Of a stretch of DNA of 6,275 nt, positions 3,759 to 6,275 are shown piece by piece; the first letter of the stretch is position 1; each line of letters begins with the position of its first letter. The stretch covers positions 1 to 6,275 of the forward strand of contig JAZSDZ010000172.1 of NCBI GenBank assembly GCA_045531435.1. Direction: 5' to 3'. The notes beneath the pieces were generated by a model that saw only the letters and a program-made list of their open reading frames with translations, was not told the origin of the DNA and searched no databases. A program made the translations under genes and the position numbers. The stretch is from Fimenecus sp045531435 (GTDB lineage: Bacteria > Bacillota > Clostridia > Oscillospirales > Acutalibacteraceae).

Positions 3759-6275
3759 GCATCAGAAACATCAGGCACTTGTGGTGACAATTTAACATGG
3801 AGTTACAACTCTACAACATACACCTTAACTATTTCAGGTTCAGGAAGTATGAAAGATTACGCTTCAGCTTCGAGTCGTCCGTGGTATTCATACGACGATT
3901 CCGTTCGTAAGCTTGTGCTTGATGATAGAATAACAAGTATTGGAGATTGGGCTTTTTATTACTTCAGTAGTATTACAGAGATTGATATTCCTGATGGTGT
4001 AACAAGGATTGGTAATCATTCATTTGGTGCATGTGATTCTCTTACAAGTGTCACAATTCCTGATAGCGTAAAAACAATAGATTCTTATGCGTTTTGGAAT
4101 TGCGATAATTTAGCAAGTGTTACACTGCCTAAGGGTCCTGCAACAATTGGTGTTAATGCATTTGAATATTGCTTCAGTCTTACTGAGGTGTATATTCCTG
4201 AGGGTATAACTAAAATTGGTAGATCGGTATTTTCATCATGTTCAAGCCTTAAATCAATTACAGTAGATGAAGATAATCCATATTATTCAAACGATGAATA
4301 CGGTGTATTATTCAATAAGGATAAAACAGTAATTATGCAATATCCTTGTGGAAAAACAGAATCAAGTTATGTTATTCCTGATGGTGTAAAAACAATTGAT
4401 TTTGATGCATTTTATTATTGTAAAAACCTTAAGAGTATTACAATTCCGGAAAGTGTAACAACAATTGATGAATATGCCTTCAACGATTGTACACAAACCA
4501 TAAATTATGGTGGAACAGCGGCTCAATGGAAAGATTTGATGTCAAACAATACTGAAGCAGCAGAAGAACTTGCGGACTATACTGTTCATTGTAAAGATGA
4601 AACAGTATATCCATCAGGCACTTTCGGTGGTGTTACATGGACATTTGATAATGCAACAGGTACTTTAACATTTTCAGGTGAAGGCGTTATACCATCTTTT
4701 GAATATAGCAACCATAGTGGTGTTGAAGAACGTCCATGGGATGGTTTCTTTTACAGATATACCAAGCATATCGTTATAGGTGAAGGTATTACACGTATCG
4801 GTGAATACGCACTTGCTGAGAGTAGTACAATTGAAACTGTAACTATAGGAGAGGACGTAGAACTCATTGAATATGGTGCTTTTGATTCTTGTGACAATAT
4901 AACATATGTTTATTATAATGGTACACAAGAAGAATGGAACAATATTAAGATTGAGTCATACAATGACGATTTGACAAGTGCAAAGCTTTATACAAGTGAT
5001 TACAAGGTTTATTCTGATTGTGGCACATATGGTGATAATATTACATGGGTATTTGATGCTTCTACAGGTACTTTAACAGTTTCAGGTACAGGTGTAATGT
5101 CAAATGATTTAAATACGACAGAATGGTTTACTCCTATGGAAAAATACGAAGGTATGATTCGTCCATGGGAAATGTACAAATATGATATCAAAAAAGTTGT
5201 TGTATCTGAAGGCATAACCACTATCGGTACAAGTGTTTTCCGTTATTTCCCAAGCCTTGAAGAAGTATATATCGCTGGTAGTGTAACGGAAATTCTCGGT
5301 AGGGCATTCAGAACAAGTAATGCCATTACTGATGTTTATTATTCAGGTACAGAAGAACAATGGAACAGTATAACAGTTGCTAAAGATAACGACCCACTTT
5401 TAAATGCAACAATTCATTACAACTATGTTGAATGTGAGCATAATTATGAAGTATCAGAGGTAACAGCACCTACTTGTATGAACAAGGGCTATACAACAAG
5501 TGTATGTACAATTTGTAAGAGTACTTATGTTGATAATTTTATGGATTTTGTTGACCATGAATTTGTAGCAGTTGTTACTGCACCAACTTGTACAACAAAA
5601 GGCTATACAACATATACATGTTCTGTTTGTGAGTTGTCTTACGACGAGAATTATGTTGATGTAATAGAGCACAACTATGTACCAACTTCAACAACAGAAC
5701 CAACCTGCACTACACAAGGATACATAACATACACATGTATCAGCGGATGTGGTAAGACTTATAAAGAATATCTTGCCCCATCTCTTGGTCATGATTATGG
5801 AAATACTGTAGAAACAATTGACCCGACTTGTACTGAGCAAGGTTATAGTCAACAGATATGTGGCCGTTGTGGTGTAACTTATAAAGCTGATTTTGTTCCT
5901 GCTTTAGGTCATGATTACGAAACAGTTGTAACAGAACCTACTTGTACAGAACAAGGCTATACAACATATACATGCACTGTATGTGACGATACATATGATT
6001 CAGATTATACAGATGCGACAGGCCACACCAGTGAAAATTGGGAAGTTACAAAAGAACCGGGTTGTACATTTACAGGAAGCAGAACAGGTGTATGTTCAGT
6101 TTGTAATGAAGAAGTAACCGAAGAAATTTCAAGTCTTGGGCACAACTATAGTGAATTAAAGGTTGATTATGAAGCAACCTGTACAAAAGACGGACGAATG
6201 TGTAAAGAGTGTTCAAGATGTGGAAGTAAAACAAGTATATCTGTCATTCCTGCAATAGGACACTCCTTTGGCGAG
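3678..6275 (+). CDS. Second secreted BspA-like LRR_5 protein with long Cys/His repeat array (3'-truncated by the window)
   Basis: The ATG at 3678 follows AGGAGA by seven bases and lies 29 bp after the previous stop, with no terminator between, so an operon is likely. The frame stays open for 866 codons to the window edge. The signal peptide is 1-27 (cleavage after ASA). Module 1 has its entry at about 32-85 (SGTCGDNLTW, TLTISGSG, SRPW) and seven LRR_5 units at 86-276. Module 2 has its entry at about 313-371, with Phe replacing the usual Cys (SGTFGGVTW), and two LRRs at 372-409. Module 3 has its entry at about 446-513 (CGTYGDNITW, then a longer loop to IRPW) and two LRRs at 514-552. The closing motif is YYSGTEEQWNSI to HYNY. 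From His588 to the edge there are seven complete Cys/His units and the start of an eighth. The role is probably extracellular binding or adhesion. Compared with its paralogue it trades LRRs for Cys/His units. The C-terminus and any tail helix lie outside the window. Confidence 0.9.
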   Translation, partial: MRRTQKFLSVILALMMVLSIIPITASAASETSGTCGDNLTWSYNSTTYTLTISGSGSMKDYASASSRPWYSYDDSVRKLVLDDRITSIGDWAFYYFSSITEIDIPDGVTRIGNHSFGACDSLTSVTIPDSVKTIDSYAFWNCDNLASVTLPKGPATIGVNAFEYCFSLTEVYIPEGITKIGRSVFSSCSSLKSITVDEDNPYYSNDEYGVLFNKDKTVIMQYPCGKTESSYVIPDGVKTIDFDAFYYCKNLKSITIPESVTTIDEYAFNDCTQTINYGGTAAQWKDLMSNNTEAAEELADYTVHCKDETVYPSGTFGGVTWTFDNATGTLTFSGEGVIPSFEYSNHSGVEERPWDGFFYRYTKHIVIGEGITRIGEYALAESSTIETVTIGEDVELIEYGAFDSCDNITYVYYNGTQEEWNNIKIESYNDDLTSAKLYTSDYKVYSDCGTYGDNITWVFDASTGTLTVSGTGVMSNDLNTTEWFTPMEKYEGMIRPWEMYKYDIKKVVVSEGITTIGTSVFRYFPSLEEVYIAGSVTEILGRAFRTSNAITDVYYSGTEEQWNSITVAKDNDPLLNATIHYNYVECEHNYEVSEVTAPTCMNKGYTTSVCTICKSTYVDNFMDFVDHEFVAVVTAPTCTTKGYTTYTCSVCELSYDENYVDVIEHNYVPTSTTEPTCTTQGYITYTCISGCGKTYKEYLAPSLGHDYGNTVETIDPTCTEQGYSQQICGRCGVTYKADFVPALGHDYETVVTEPTCTEQGYTTYTCTVCDDTYDSDYTDATGHTSENWEVTKEPGCTFTGSRTGVCSVCNEEVTEEISSLGHNYSELKVDYEATCTKDGRMCKECSRCGSKTSISVIPAIGHSFGE
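3933..5333 (+). repeat. LRR_5 repeat runs of the second protein (7 + 2 + 2 units)
   Basis: The runs are approximately 3933-4505, 4791-4904 and 5217-5330. Unit 5 of the first run carries the same extra segment as the first protein (GVLFNKDKTVIMQYPCGK, near 4250-4390). The second and third runs are reduced to the first and last LRR of a module, so the entry and closing domains sit almost back to back. Confidence 0.85.
5439..6260 (+). repeat. Cys/His repeat array of the second protein (7 complete units, continuing past the edge)
   Basis: Units begin with a His codon at 5439, 5556, 5670, 5790, 5910, 6024 and 6141, and an eighth starts at 6261, giving a period of 38-40 residues. The consensus is HxYxxxVTxPTCTxxGYTTYTCxVCxxxYxxxYxxALG. 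Each unit keeps a PTC-like Cys and a C-x2-C pair. Unit 3 has an extra residue (CISGC), and unit 7 is rearranged (ATCTKDGRMCKECSRCG). The leading His plus three Cys could bind one metal ion per unit, or the Cys could form disulfides. Such arrays often lie between the binding domains and the C-terminal end of secreted Clostridia proteins (recalled, not searched). Confidence 0.85.

Noticed and set aside
4674..5672. Minus-strand open frames inside the second LRR gene (4674-4928, 5009-5221, 5454-5672)
   Set aside because: They are antisense to well-supported LRR or Cys/His repeat codons; the Cys-rich appearance of the last one merely reflects Thr/Cys codons read backwards.
5439..6260. CRISPR-like or VNTR-like spacing of about 117 bp
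   Set aside because: The periodicity is at codon level in a continuous reading frame with a protein consensus; the DNA units are diverged and there are no repeat/spacer blocks.

Overview
The window is AT-rich DNA that most resembles a low-GC, gut-type Clostridia genome (Ruminococcaceae/Oscillospiraceae/Lachnospiraceae-like). This placement rests on codon use, AGGAGA-type ribosome binding sites, and secreted BspA-like leucine-rich-repeat (LRR_5) proteins with Cys/His-rich C-terminal repeats. It is an inference from protein style, not a database match. The window reads as an accessory cell-surface locus.

Left part (1-680): the last 34 codons of an exported-type protein end at 107 and are followed by a strong intrinsic terminator (135-180). 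A 69-residue XRE-family helix-turn-helix regulator lies on the minus strand (259-468). The divergent region to its right holds two near-identical 18-bp repeats spaced 25 bp apart. They overlap the -35 and the spacer/-10 of a rightward promoter (TTGACT, 17 bp, TATCAT), an arrangement expected of a repressor operator. This promoter leads to a very good Shine-Dalgarno site followed by a two-codon open frame, ATG-AGA-TAA. A second promoter with an extended -10 (TTGAAT, 17 bp, TGaTAGAAT) lies just before the first large gene.

Right part (697-6275): two tandem paralogous genes, 29 bp apart and on the same strand, encode large secreted proteins with near-identical signal peptides. The first (983 aa) is complete. 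The second runs off the right edge after 866 codons with no stop. Each has three N-terminal modules built the same way: an entry domain (SGxCGxNxTW...TLTISGxG...RPW), a run of about 23-residue LRR_5 units, and a closing motif (YYxGTEEQWNxIxIGxxN...HY). A Cys/His-rich array with a period of about 39 residues follows. The first protein has 23 LRR units and a short Cys/His array; the second has 11 LRR units and at least seven Cys/His units.

The first protein ends in an unusual tail: an amphipathic aromatic helix (GIFWNIKMFFSRIF) flanked by Cys/His clusters (CECNCH and CECGVAHY). The fragment at the left edge ends in a similar helix (GFFDKLGSFFRSLF). The locus therefore appears to carry several surface proteins sharing one kind of C-terminal helix, possibly under control of a small XRE switch. 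No CRISPR array, tRNA, rRNA or transposase was seen.
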